Origin: CAIWHR01 sp963813415
Lineage (GTDB): Bacteria; Pseudomonadota; Gammaproteobacteria; Burkholderiales; Casimicrobiaceae
NCBI GenBank assembly: GCA_963813415.1
Contig: CAWEYW010000015.1
Coordinates: 96,886-160,885, forward strand
Direction of reading: 5' to 3'
Length of the DNA: 64,000 nucleotides
Shown: piece after piece, positions 53,258 through 62,142 of the stretch
Layout of the letters: each line of letters starts with the position of its first letter
Numbering within the stretch: position 1 is the first letter of the stretch
Made by a program: the position numbers and the translations under genes
Notes under the pieces: generated by a model
Databases searched by the model: none
Told to the model about the DNA's origin: nothing
The model's input: only the letters and a program-made list of their open reading frames with translations

Positions 53258-55513
53258 TCAGGCAATCGTCGCCGTGTGCGCGCGCAGTGCTTCCGCGACC
53301 GCGCGCACCACGCTGGCCCAGTCGCCGATTCGCGGCTGCCGGAAGAGGCGCATGGTCGGATACCAGGGGCTGTCGCTGCGCTCGAGCTGCCAGCGCCAAT
53401 CGGGGGCGAAGGGCAGCATCACCCACGTCGGGCGGCCCAGCGCGCCGGCAAGGTGGGCGATGCTCGTGTCGACGCTGATGACGAGATCGAGCTCGGCGAT
53501 GAGGGCCGCGATGTCGTCCATCGTGTTGCGCGCTGCGATCTCGACGAGTGGCGCTCCCATGGTCCGACCATGCTGCAGGGAAAGCCAGGTGATCCCGGTA
53601 TTCATGCCGAAGAGGGGCGCGAGCATCGGGAACGGCATCGAACGCCGCGCGTCGTTCGCATGCGTCGCCGAGCCCGTCCAGCACACGCCGACCCTGAGCG
53701 CTCCGGTGAATGCGGCGATCTCGCGGCGAACGTGCGCACGCCGTTGCGGATCTGCGGCGATGTAGGGCGTCTCGTGCGGAATGCTGTCGGCATCGACGCC
53801 CAGCGCCCCTGGCAGCGACAGCATTGGCATATGCGCGTCGTAGGCGGGGAGGGCTTCACCAAACGCGCGGGCCTCCGCTACGCCCGGCACGGACGCGAGG
53901 AGGTCCTTGAGAAGCGGCGGCACCTCGAGCACGACACGCATCCCCGAGGCAGCGAGCGGTTGGGCGAACCGGGCGAACTGGATCGCGTCGCCAAGGCCCT
54001 GTTCGGCATGAACGAGCAGCGTGGTGCCCGGGGCGATCACTCCATTCCATCGCGGTCCGGTCCGCGTCGATGCCGCCTTACCCAGGCGCGCCAGCGCAAG
54101 CCGCCACTCGTATTCGCGCCAGCCCTCGCCGTAACGACCCATCGCCAGCAAGGCGAGCGCGAGGTTCCAGTGCGCCTCACCGAACTCCGGTGCGCGCGCG
54201 ATGCTTTCGCGATACGCCGCGCACGCTTCGGGCAGACGGTTGAGCGCGGTGAGCGCGAGCCCCAGATTGTTCCACGCGATCGCATGGTCCGGCTTCAGCG
54301 CCAGGGCGCGGCGATAGGCGTCGATCGCTTCCTCGTTGCGGTCGGCGGCGGCAAGCGCGAGGCCGAGATTGTTGTGGAATTCGGGTTCCTGGGGAACGGC
54401 CTGGACCGCGCGCTGCAGCAAAGGGAGCGCCTGCTCCACTTCCCGCCGCTGGAACAGCACGACGCCGAGATAATGCGTCGCCGTAGGATGGTCGGGCTGC
54501 GCGGCGAGCACCGCACGGTAACCCGCCTCCGCGGCGGCGAGGTCGCCGCGCTGGTGCTGCTCGAGCGCGAGCCGCAGCTGCGCGTCGAGCAATGGCGCCG
54601 GCGTGGGCAACGACGGCCTCGCAGCCGGGATCGCGCCGTGACATTGCTTGTACTTGCGTCCGCTGCCGCACGGACAGGGGTCGTTGCGGCCGACCACCGG
54701 CGGCTGCGCCAGCTGTGCTTCGGCTCGCTCGCGCCAGGTTTGCGCCTCCTCCATCTCGGCATTCGCGTCGAGCATCCGCCGGGCGATCGCGCGCACGGCA
54801 TCCCACTGGCCCAGCGCCGCGCAGTTGCGCAGCAGTTGCAGCAACTGGGGCGAGCGCGCCGTCGCGTCGGAAAACTCCACGGCCATGGCAGCGATCTCTG
54901 CCGGTGGCACGGTGCGGCAGAAGTTGAACAGGCCATGAAAGCCGAACGGGCTGCCGATCGGATACGCCGCTTCGAAGGCAAACCGGTCCGCGAGCTCCTC
55001 GCTGGCGAAGCGGATGCCGTGCTCCTGCTCGAGCAGCGGCCGGAATGCGCGCCCGATGGTTACGTCCTCGGCCTCGACCAGCACGATGCGCGGATCCTGC
55101 AGCGCTTGCAGCAGCCACCGCGAGCGCAGCGAAAAGCCACCGTTGCCGACGCGCATGCCGTCGTCGTGCCAGAACCATTTGGCGCCGAGATAATCGCACG
55201 CCAGGAACGCCGGATCCCAGGCCGCCGGGTTGACCACGAATCCATCCCACTGCACGAGCAGCACATGACTGGTGGCGATGTGTCCTACGAGCGACTTCAG
55301 CACGAACCACGAGTAATCGTCGCGGGTGCGGAGCGAGGGTATGTCGACGACCTCGATGCCCGCAGGAACCGTGACCGCAGCGGGCAGGCCGTGCGTGAGG
55401 AATACGGTGCGTGCGAACGCGATGTCCGAGCGCGAGCGCGCCAGCGCGCGCAGCGCCAGCGCGTGATTGACGGTATCGACACAGCAGAGCGTGACGTCAG
55501 GAAGCTGGAGCAT
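53258..55513 (-). CDS. DUF5672 / SEC-C / TPR / GT9 fusion protein
   Basis: 751 residues with four parts. About 1-230: DUF5672, a putative glycosyltransferase fold (VTLCCVDTVNHALALRAL, VLLVQWDGFVVNP, DYLGAKWFWHDD, VGNGGFSLRSRWLL). About 274-292: SEC-C zinc motif RNDPCPCGSGRKYKQCHG. About 300-485: five TPRs (EFHNNLGLALAAADRNEEAI and AIAWNNLGLALTALNRLPEA). About 490-745: GT9-like (heptosyltransferase) domain (LLVHAEQGLGDAIQFARF, RVGVCWTGSATHANDARRS, SVDTSIAHLAGALGRPTWVML). No signal peptide. The unit joins two catalytic-type domains with a protein-binding TPR region. Acceptor and donor unknown. The start overlaps the next minus-strand gene by 17 bases. Confidence 0.85.
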   Translation of the reverse strand: MLQLPDVTLCCVDTVNHALALRALARSRSDIAFARTVFLTHGLPAAVTVPAGIEVVDIPSLRTRDDYSWFVLKSLVGHIATSHVLLVQWDGFVVNPAAWDPAFLACDYLGAKWFWHDDGMRVGNGGFSLRSRWLLQALQDPRIVLVEAEDVTIGRAFRPLLEQEHGIRFASEELADRFAFEAAYPIGSPFGFHGLFNFCRTVPPAEIAAMAVEFSDATARSPQLLQLLRNCAALGQWDAVRAIARRMLDANAEMEEAQTWRERAEAQLAQPPVVGRNDPCPCGSGRKYKQCHGAIPAARPSLPTPAPLLDAQLRLALEQHQRGDLAAAEAGYRAVLAAQPDHPTATHYLGVVLFQRREVEQALPLLQRAVQAVPQEPEFHNNLGLALAAADRNEEAIDAYRRALALKPDHAIAWNNLGLALTALNRLPEACAAYRESIARAPEFGEAHWNLALALLAMGRYGEGWREYEWRLALARLGKAASTRTGPRWNGVIAPGTTLLVHAEQGLGDAIQFARFAQPLAASGMRVVLEVPPLLKDLLASVPGVAEARAFGEALPAYDAHMPMLSLPGALGVDADSIPHETPYIAADPQRRAHVRREIAAFTGALRVGVCWTGSATHANDARRSMPFPMLAPLFGMNTGITWLSLQHGRTMGAPLVEIAARNTMDDIAALIAELDLVISVDTSIAHLAGALGRPTWVMLPFAPDWRWQLERSDSPWYPTMRLFRQPRIGDWASVVRAVAEALRAHTATIA

Positions 55514-56957
55514 TCAACTCCTGGCCGCCGCTGGCGTCGGTTACATCAGCCGCCACGCCCGCATCGGGCACACGCTCGGCCCACCAGCGCGCGAACGCCT
55601 GGAAGGCAAGCACGCCGAATATCACCATCAGCGGCGCGAGATGCAGCGTCGCGCGATTGATCGACGTCTGGTCGGCAACCCACATGCGCGCATTCGTGAA
55701 GCCGAATACGATGAAGAGAAAGAGCACGCCTGCGGCGACGATCATCGTCAGGGGCACCAGTGGTGGCGCGAGCAGCGCGCGGCGGGCGAGCAGCGCCGCG
55801 GCGATCACGCCGTACCACAGGAGGTGCCAGTTGCCGAGCAGGAAGTAGCTCTGTCCCAGCGCTCCCCATGCCGGTTCGAAGTCCAGATGCAGCCGGTAAT
55901 GCAGGATGACCGGATGGGTCTGCGCCAGCACCGCGACCAGCAGCAATGCTCCGGCGAAGAGGTACGCCACGGCACGCAGGCCGCCGCGCGGCATCATCGT
56001 CACCAACACGGCAGGCACCAGGGTGAGCGCCCACGGCAGGCCCGGATTCTTCACCTGGGTGCACGCCACGGCCAACAGCACCGCGAGTGCCGCGTCGATG
56101 CGGCTGCGCGAAGCGGCCCAGCGCAGCGTCGCCAGCGCGGCGGCGGTGTAGAACGCCGCCATCGGCAGGTCGGCATAGCCGGCGAGGGCGACGTGCGTAT
56201 CGAGCAACGGCAGGGTGGCGACCAGGAAGCACCCGGCCAGCGCGGTGAGCCTGCCGGCGTTCATGAAACGCAGCCCGCCGTAGGTCGCCAGCACGAGGGC
56301 GAGCAACGTTCCCCACCAGGGCCAGTTCATCAGCGCGTCGTCCCAGCGCCCCAGCACGAGGCAGGTCCACACCTGCAGCAGCGGCACCGTCGGCGGATAG
56401 TAGGGAGCGGCATCGAAGTAGACGCTTCCGGGCGCGGCGAACCACTCGCTCGCGGGCCCGAACGGCACGACGCGGCCGAGCTCGTACCACACGCGTGCCT
56501 TGGTGGCCCACTGGATCCACGCATCCCAGGGATACAGGGGCTGCAGCCACACCTCGAATCCGAGCAGCACGAATCGAAGGGCGATCCAGGCAACCATCGT
56601 CCACCAAAGCACGCGCGTGAAGGCGTCGGCGAAATCGGGCAGGAGCACCTTGCGCCAACGCTGCCGCAGCGCCGCAGCGGACGGGCGCCCGGCCGCGCGC
56701 CACGCGAGCGCGGCGCACGCGAGCGCGACGGCCAGGAGAGGCAGCGCAACGCTGGCGAGCTGCAGGCGCATGCCCGTCCACGACAGCAGGCGCATCCAGA
56801 GCGTGATGGCGAACGCACCCAGCAGGTAGCCGGCCCCCATCGACCATGCAACCTCGCCGGGAGCATCGCGCTCCCGCGATCGAGGCAATGCCGCGAGCGC
56901 GGCCGTGCCGAGCATCCACGGGAGAAGCAGGCTTGCTGCAAGTCGCAGGAAGTCCAC
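55497..56957 (-). CDS. Polytopic membrane protein, probable GT-C type glycosyltransferase
   Basis: 486 residues with about ten hydrophobic spans. A first-loop acidic segment (YPWDAWIQWATKARVWYEL) and DAAPYYPPTVPLLQVW resemble the periplasmic loops of dolichol/undecaprenyl-phosphate-sugar dependent GT-C enzymes of the ArnT/GT39 type, where such loops carry catalytic acids. NPGLPWALTLVPAVLV and LAGYADLPMAAFYTAAA fit the same fold. The exact substrate is not readable. It is flanked by the GT9 fusion and an unknown membrane protein; one base separates it from the latter. Confidence 0.72.
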   Translation of the reverse strand: MDFLRLAASLLLPWMLGTAALAALPRSRERDAPGEVAWSMGAGYLLGAFAITLWMRLLSWTGMRLQLASVALPLLAVALACAALAWRAAGRPSAAALRQRWRKVLLPDFADAFTRVLWWTMVAWIALRFVLLGFEVWLQPLYPWDAWIQWATKARVWYELGRVVPFGPASEWFAAPGSVYFDAAPYYPPTVPLLQVWTCLVLGRWDDALMNWPWWGTLLALVLATYGGLRFMNAGRLTALAGCFLVATLPLLDTHVALAGYADLPMAAFYTAAALATLRWAASRSRIDAALAVLLAVACTQVKNPGLPWALTLVPAVLVTMMPRGGLRAVAYLFAGALLLVAVLAQTHPVILHYRLHLDFEPAWGALGQSYFLLGNWHLLWYGVIAAALLARRALLAPPLVPLTMIVAAGVLFLFIVFGFTNARMWVADQTSINRATLHLAPLMVIFGVLAFQAFARWWAERVPDAGVAADVTDASGGQELNAPAS

Positions 56958-56958
56958 G

Positions 56959-58167
56959 TCAGAGCAGCCTGAACAGCGCTGCGCCCGGCTCGACGAGCAC
57001 GACTTCGGCGCGCACCGGTTCGTTCCCGTCCCAGCGCAGTCGACCTTCCTTCATGTCGAACTGCACACCCCGGCGCTGATAGATGAGGAAGTAGTCGCCC
57101 GGGCGCATCTGCGACGGTGCCGGCAGGGTGTTCGCGTACGCATCGATGTACACGTTGTTCGGATACAGGTGATAGGCGGCGCGCCCGCGAAAGTAGTGCT
57201 CCTCCGCGGCCACGAACATGCGCACGGGCGTGGGCGGCAGCTTGGCGCGGACGCGCTCGATGAACGCATAGAGCGGCCCATCCTCGGCCGCCAGGTGGCG
57301 TTCGCGCGCGCTCTTGCCGCCATATTGGGCGTACGTCGCGCGCACCTGACGCAGCAGGTTCCACGTCCAGCGTGCATCGGAGAGCGACCACGCGATCATG
57401 AACGCCACGGCGGCAATGATCGGCAACGCGGCCACGCTCGCGCGCCGGTAGTTGAGCGCGAGCCAGGCGCCGATGCCGATCACGAGTGCAGTGAAGAGAA
57501 GCGCCGGCAACGGCAGGTCCTGCGTTTCGGCGCCGCCGGCCAGGGTGTTGATCGAAGTGCCTGACCAGCTCTCGAAGGTCAGCCATTCGCGGGCACGCTC
57601 GCGCACGAGCTCCCATGCACCCATCGGCGATGCCACCACGCCGCGGATGCGCACGCCCTGCGCCGGCGCCCCCTGGATGGCGAGTGCGACACCGAGCACA
57701 TTGCCGAGCCAGTTGGGATCCTGGTTGACGGCGACGGGCAGGAGTCGACCCGAGGACACGGATATCGGTGCCGCATTCAGTTTCGCCGGGGCGTAATCGG
57801 TACGCCAGAGCAGCCGGACCTGCGCAGTGTCGGGAATGTCGAGTGCCGTCCAGGCGATGACGGGATACTGACCGGAGCGAAATTGCGTGGGCAATGAGAC
57901 CACGATCGCGCCCGACGGATCCGTCGGCGTGGCGATCAGCTCATCGCCGCGCACCGTGCCGTGGCCCCGTGTCACGGCCATGTCCGCAGGCGACCACTGG
58001 ATGCGCTGCGCGGACGGGAACCACGCGGCCGGAATGGACGCAGCGAGATAGCCGAGCAGGCACACCAGGATGCCGATGCCGAGGAGGCCAGCACTTCGCC
58101 TGATGAGCGGCGCGTCGGGCGCGAGCGCTTGCCGTGGCGAGGCAGCACCTGCGGCAGGGTCGCTCAC
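56959..58167 (-). CDS. Unknown membrane protein of the glycan locus
   Basis: 402 residues from GTG 58167, which overlaps the wcaJ stop (GTGA) on the minus strand. One N-terminal membrane helix (LLGIGILVCLLGYLAASIPAAWF), a periplasmic region of about 190 residues rich in beta-type sequence (GAIVVSLPTQFRSGQYPVIA), two further helices near 230-275, and a C-terminal soluble part (FVAAEEHYFRGRAAYHLYP, MRPGDYFLIYQRRGVQFD). No family recognised. In the raw frame this gene appears fused to WcaJ only because of the upstream frameshift. Its place suggests a role in polymer assembly with the neighbouring GT-C protein. Confidence 0.65.
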   Translation of the reverse strand: MSDPAAGAASPRQALAPDAPLIRRSAGLLGIGILVCLLGYLAASIPAAWFPSAQRIQWSPADMAVTRGHGTVRGDELIATPTDPSGAIVVSLPTQFRSGQYPVIAWTALDIPDTAQVRLLWRTDYAPAKLNAAPISVSSGRLLPVAVNQDPNWLGNVLGVALAIQGAPAQGVRIRGVVASPMGAWELVRERAREWLTFESWSGTSINTLAGGAETQDLPLPALLFTALVIGIGAWLALNYRRASVAALPIIAAVAFMIAWSLSDARWTWNLLRQVRATYAQYGGKSARERHLAAEDGPLYAFIERVRAKLPPTPVRMFVAAEEHYFRGRAAYHLYPNNVYIDAYANTLPAPSQMRPGDYFLIYQRRGVQFDMKEGRLRWDGNEPVRAEVVLVEPGAALFRLL

Positions 58168-59556
58168 CGCGCGTGGCGGCTCTTCGGGATGTGCCACAAC
58201 GTAAGGGAAAGGATCCGCAGGTCGAACCACACCGACCATTGGTCGATGTAGTAGAGGTCGTATTGTAGCCGCGCCGCGATGTCGCTGTCCCCGCGCAGAT
58301 CGTTCACCTGCGCCCAGCCGGTGATGCCCGCCTTGACCAGGTGCTTCTGCATGTACCCCGGGTATGTCCTTGCGAAACCGGGCGACGAACTCGGGTCGCT
58401 CGGGGCGCGGACCCACGAGCGACATGTCGCCGCGCAGCACGTTCAGCAACTGTGGCAACTCGTCCAGGCTGAACCGGCGCAGGAATGCTCCGACGCGTGT
58501 CGCATGCGCCGTGGCGTCGCTCGACCAGAGTGGCCCGTGCGACTCGATGCCCACCGGCATCGTGCGGAACTTGAGAATCCTGAAGCGCGCGCCGTTCCAG
58601 GTGACGCGCTCCTGGTGGTAAAAGATCGGCCCCGGCCCCGACATCTTCACGGCGATGGCGATGACGATCAGCGCCGGTGCGGCAATGACCAGGGCGACCA
58701 AGCCCAGCAACAGGTCCTCGATGCGCTTCACCAGCATGTTGAAGCCGGTCATCGGTGTCTCGGTGAGCGAGATCACCGGCAGTCCGGCCACTTCCATGAA
58801 CTGGTGATTCAACAGGTGGAAGCCGTAGATGTCGGGTACGAACCGGAGCTCGACCGATGCGTCGCGCAACGCGGTCGTCAGTTCCGCGATGCGGCCCTCG
58901 GCGCGCAGCGGCAAGGCAATCCACACCTGGTCCACGCCGGTCCTGCTCAGATCCACGACTACCTGGTCGGTCGGACCGAGCACCGGGACGCCCCCGATTT
59001 TCGTGCCGATCTTGCCGCGATCGTCGTCGTAGTAGCCAACGACGTTCAGCCCGCTCCAGCTTGCGGCGCGCAGCCGGTCGGCGATGCGCTGCCCCAGGGG
59101 TCCGGCGCCGACGATCGCGACATGCCGCAGGTTGTAGCCGCGCCGGCGCAGTGCCCGCAATGCCAGCCGCAGCATCATCCGCAGCGCCGCCGCAGCGGCG
59201 AAGCTTCCCGCCAGCCAGGATGCGACCCAAACGCGCGAGAAGGCGTTGCCCGATTTGGTGAAGAACACGCCGACCGCGACGATCGCCGCGATGGTGGTCC
59301 AGGCAAGCAGCAGCTGGCGCAGCTCGTCCACGATGCTCGCTCCGCGCTGCGGTTCGTACAGGCGGAACATCGGGAACACGACGACGACGACAAGCGCTCC
59401 CACGGCGAGGAACAGCAGGTAATGATCGGGCAGCGGCAGTGTCCTGAGGTAAGCGAGATAGGCCAGGAAGCCGACCGCCAGCGCAAGCACGGGATCGCTG
59501 ATGCGCAGGGTAGCCGCCAGCAGCGGTGCGTGCGCCTTCAGCGCGGGGCGCGGCAT
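58164..59556 (-). pseudogene. WcaJ-type undecaprenyl-phosphate sugar phosphotransferase, frameshifted
   Basis: Initiates polysaccharide by transferring a hexose-1-phosphate to undecaprenyl phosphate. Intact length would be about 463 residues: N-terminal membrane bundle, Rossmann-like domain (HVAIVGAGPLGQRIADRL near 145), then the phosphoglycosyltransferase core (GPIFYHQERVTWNGARF, ILKFRTMPVG, LPQLLNVLRGDMSLVGPRP). After RKDIPG the frame is lost: a GGGG run (CCCC on the plus strand at 58356-58359) has one base too many, and the conserved end (YMQKHLVKAGITGWAQVN ... DLYYIDQW) continues in the next frame to a stop at 58164. Removing one G restores the whole family pattern. Either a sequence error or a recent inactivating or phase-variable mutation. 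Confidence 0.85.
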
Positions 59557-59572
59557 GGTGTGCCTATCGAGA

Positions 59573-60703
59573 TCATGCGGCGGCCTGGAATGCCTGCCAG
59601 CGCTCGCTCACGAAATCGTGCAGCTCGCGGCGGAAGCGCGCCGGCGAAAAGCGCTCCGCGTTCTCGCGACAGGCCTGCGGATGGATGCGCTCGGAGTGTG
59701 CCTCGAAGCAGCGGATCGCGTCCGTGATCGCCGCCGCCGATTGCGTGGCGTAGAGCACGCCGGTCGGTTGCGCGTGATCGATGCCGCGGATCGTTTCTGC
59801 TGCCGCACCTTCCCTGAACGCGATCACCGGGACACCGAGGCCCTGCGCCTCCAGCGGAGCGATGCCGAAGTCCTCCTCGGCCGCAAAGACGAACGCACGT
59901 GCGCGTGCGACGCGCTGGTTGCGCTCGGCATCGCTCACGCGTCCGGTGAACATGACGTTGGGACCGGCGAGCCGTTGCAGGCGGTCGCGGTCGGGACCGT
60001 CGCCGATGATCACCAGCGTTCGACCGGCGAGGGTACGAAAGGCGTCGATGAGGAGATCCACGCGTTTATAGGGCACGAGGGCCGATACCGTGACGTAGTC
60101 CCCGCGCCGCTCGGGCGCGACGGGCGCCGCCGTGAGCGTGACGGGAGGATAGATTACCGTCGACTCGCGGTCGTAGCTCGCGCGTATCCGGCTCGCGATG
60201 TACCGCGACACCGCGACGAAGTGCGTCACGCGCTCGCTCACCCGACGGTCCCAGCGCCGCAGGTGCGCCAACAATGCGCGGGCACCGTAGCCGCGCAGCC
60301 CGCCACCGAGCCCGCTCTGCTGCAGGTATTGCTCCTGGAGATCCCACGCATAGCGAATGGGTGTGTAGCAGTAGCAGACGTGCATCTGCGCCGGACCCAC
60401 GCGGACGCCCTTCGCGAAGGCGTGCGAGCTCGAAAGGATCACGTCGTACCGCGCGAGGTCCAGCGCCTCGATGGCCGGCGCAAAGAGCGGCAGGTACATC
60501 CGGAACCGGCGGCGGGAGAACGGCAGGCGCTGGATGAATGACGTGTTCGCGCGGCGTCCGCCCAGCCGCGCGCGATCGGCGTCGCTCAGATGGTCCACGA
60601 GCGCGAACAGCGCCGCGTCGGGGAATACCTCCAGTATTTCTGCCAGCACGGCCTCGCCGCCGCGCCAGGTGTCCAGCCAGTCGTGCACTACTGCGACTCT
60701 CAT
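59573..60703 (-). CDS. GT4 family glycosyltransferase, probable mannosyltransferase
   Basis: 376 residues, GT-B fold. N-terminus RVAVVHDWLDTWRGGEAVL; acceptor side VILSSSHAFAKGVR, CYCYTPIRYAWDLQEQYL; donor side VSALVPYKRVDLLIDAF, LVIIGDGPDRDRL and FVFAAEEDFGIAPLEAQGLGVPVIAF (E-x7-E motif). The YTPIRY motif occurs in mannosyltransferases of the WbaZ group. ATG 60703 was chosen over an upstream arginine-rich extension. It is divergent from the next plus-strand GT4 gene across 185 bases. Confidence 0.88.
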   Translation of the reverse strand: MRVAVVHDWLDTWRGGEAVLAEILEVFPDAALFALVDHLSDADRARLGGRRANTSFIQRLPFSRRRFRMYLPLFAPAIEALDLARYDVILSSSHAFAKGVRVGPAQMHVCYCYTPIRYAWDLQEQYLQQSGLGGGLRGYGARALLAHLRRWDRRVSERVTHFVAVSRYIASRIRASYDRESTVIYPPVTLTAAPVAPERRGDYVTVSALVPYKRVDLLIDAFRTLAGRTLVIIGDGPDRDRLQRLAGPNVMFTGRVSDAERNQRVARARAFVFAAEEDFGIAPLEAQGLGVPVIAFREGAAAETIRGIDHAQPTGVLYATQSAAAITDAIRCFEAHSERIHPQACRENAERFSPARFRRELHDFVSERWQAFQAAA

Positions 60704-60888
60704 GGGGCTCCGGGCGTGTGCGAGAGGCGCGGCCCATCGGGTCGGGCGCTCCACCCGCGCGCCGGCCATTGTACGCAGAGCGCGTCTCGCGGGTCGTCGG
60801 CGCGGCACGCTGTGCGCAAGCTGCCCCAGGGGGCGCGTCCGAAAGGACGGCGTTGCAGTGCTACCATCGGCGCCCGCTCACCTGGATC

Positions 60889-62046
60889 ATGCCTTTGGCA
60901 CCGCGCATCGCCCTGAATGCGACCCCGGTTCTGTCGCCGCTCACCGGCATTGGAACCTATGTCGTGGAGCTGGGCGCTGCCCTCGCACGAAGCGGTGCCG
61001 ACCTGTATTCATTCTACGGTCACAACTGGCGTCACGAGGCGCCAACGGCCCCGCCGCCCGGGAAAGCGAATGCGATCGCTTCGAACCTGCGCGCGTGGGC
61101 GCGCGACTGGCTGCCACTCAAGCGCACGCTGCGCGACGCCCAGCGGCGGATCGCCTTCGGCGCGGGTCTGCGGCGACATCGCGTGGCCCTCTATCACGAG
61201 CCAAACTACGTGCCGTTGTGTTACGACGTGCCCGTGGTGGTCACCATTCACGATCTCTCGTGGTTGCGGCATCCCGAAACACATCCCGCGGACCGCGTTC
61301 GCTGGCTCGCGCGGGGTGTGCATCGCGCCGTGGAACGGGCCCGTGCGATCGTGGTGGATTCCGCATTCGTGGCCCAGGAGGTGACCTCGACCTTCGGCGT
61401 GGCGCCCGGGCGCGTGCATGTCGCGCATCTGGGCGTCTCGCCACGCTTTCATCGCCGTGATGCCGCAGAGACGGCAGCCAGGTTGCGCACGTACGCGCTC
61501 GAACATGGGCGGTATCTGCTGAGCGTGGGCACGCTCGAGCCGCGCAAGAACATCGGCCACGTGCTCGCGGCGTACGCCCTCCTGCCGTCAACGGTGCGCG
61601 AGCGCTACCCGCTGGTGATCGCCGGCGCGCCAGGATGGAAGGCCGGCGCGCTCGAGAATGACCTGCACGCACTGAACCGTCGCGCCGAGATCCGTTTCCT
61701 GGGCTATGTGCCTCCCGACGACCTGCCGTTCCTCTATGCTGGCGCTGCGGCCTTCGTGTATCCGTCGTTGTACGAAGGCTTCGGTTTGCCGCCGCTCGAG
61801 GCCATGGCGTCGGGCGTGCCCGTGCTCGTCGCCAACCGGTCCGCGCTCCCGGAGGTGGTCGGCGATGCCGGGGTGTTCATCGACCCGGTGGATCCGCCCG
61901 GGACCGCAGCGGCATTGCGGTCGATCCTCGAGGATCCGCAGCGACGTGCGCAACTCGGCGAGCGCGGTGCAGCCCGCGCCGGTGCGTTCACCTGGCAACG
62001 CTGCGCACAGGCGACCCTGCTGGCCTACGCCGACGCGCTGCAATGA
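60889..62046 (+). CDS. GT4 family glycosyltransferase
   Basis: 385 residues, GT-B fold. N-terminal RIALNATPVLSPLTGIGTYV with the glycine-rich donor-domain loop, VVVTIHDLSWLRHPE, then YLLSVGTLEPRKNIGHVL, FLGYVPPDDLPFLYAGAAAF and PSLYEGFGLPPLEAMASGVP with the E-x7-E motif. Typical of polysaccharide mannosyl- or rhamnosyltransferases. The 185 bases upstream, shared with the divergent GT4 gene, must hold both promoters; I saw no clear consensus there. Confidence 0.9.
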   Translation: MPLAPRIALNATPVLSPLTGIGTYVVELGAALARSGADLYSFYGHNWRHEAPTAPPPGKANAIASNLRAWARDWLPLKRTLRDAQRRIAFGAGLRRHRVALYHEPNYVPLCYDVPVVVTIHDLSWLRHPETHPADRVRWLARGVHRAVERARAIVVDSAFVAQEVTSTFGVAPGRVHVAHLGVSPRFHRRDAAETAARLRTYALEHGRYLLSVGTLEPRKNIGHVLAAYALLPSTVRERYPLVIAGAPGWKAGALENDLHALNRRAEIRFLGYVPPDDLPFLYAGAAAFVYPSLYEGFGLPPLEAMASGVPVLVANRSALPEVVGDAGVFIDPVDPPGTAAALRSILEDPQRRAQLGERGAARAGAFTWQRCAQATLLAYADALQ

Positions 62047-62079
62047 CCCATCGACTCCGAAATCCACGCATTCCCCCGG

Positions 62080-62085
62080 TATAAT
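62080..62085 (+). promoter_or_regulatory. -10 element TATAAT upstream of rmd-gmd
   Basis: Perfect TATAAT 58 bases before the rmd start codon, in the 96-base gap after the GT4 gene. No good -35 lies at normal spacing, so it may need an activator. It suggests that rmd-gmd has its own transcript. Confidence 0.4.
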
Positions 62086-62142
62086 CGTCGTGCACCGCGC
62101 GCCCGGAGCTGCAGCGGGCACCATGAGTCGCTGGGGAGAGCA

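Noticed and set aside
56959..59556. An 865-residue fusion of a sugar phosphotransferase with a C-terminal membrane domain
   Set aside because: The joining segment is an arginine/histidine/proline-rich nonsense stretch, while the proper WcaJ C-terminus is present in the next frame and ends in a GTGA overlap with the next gene. It is a frameshift artefact, not a fusion.
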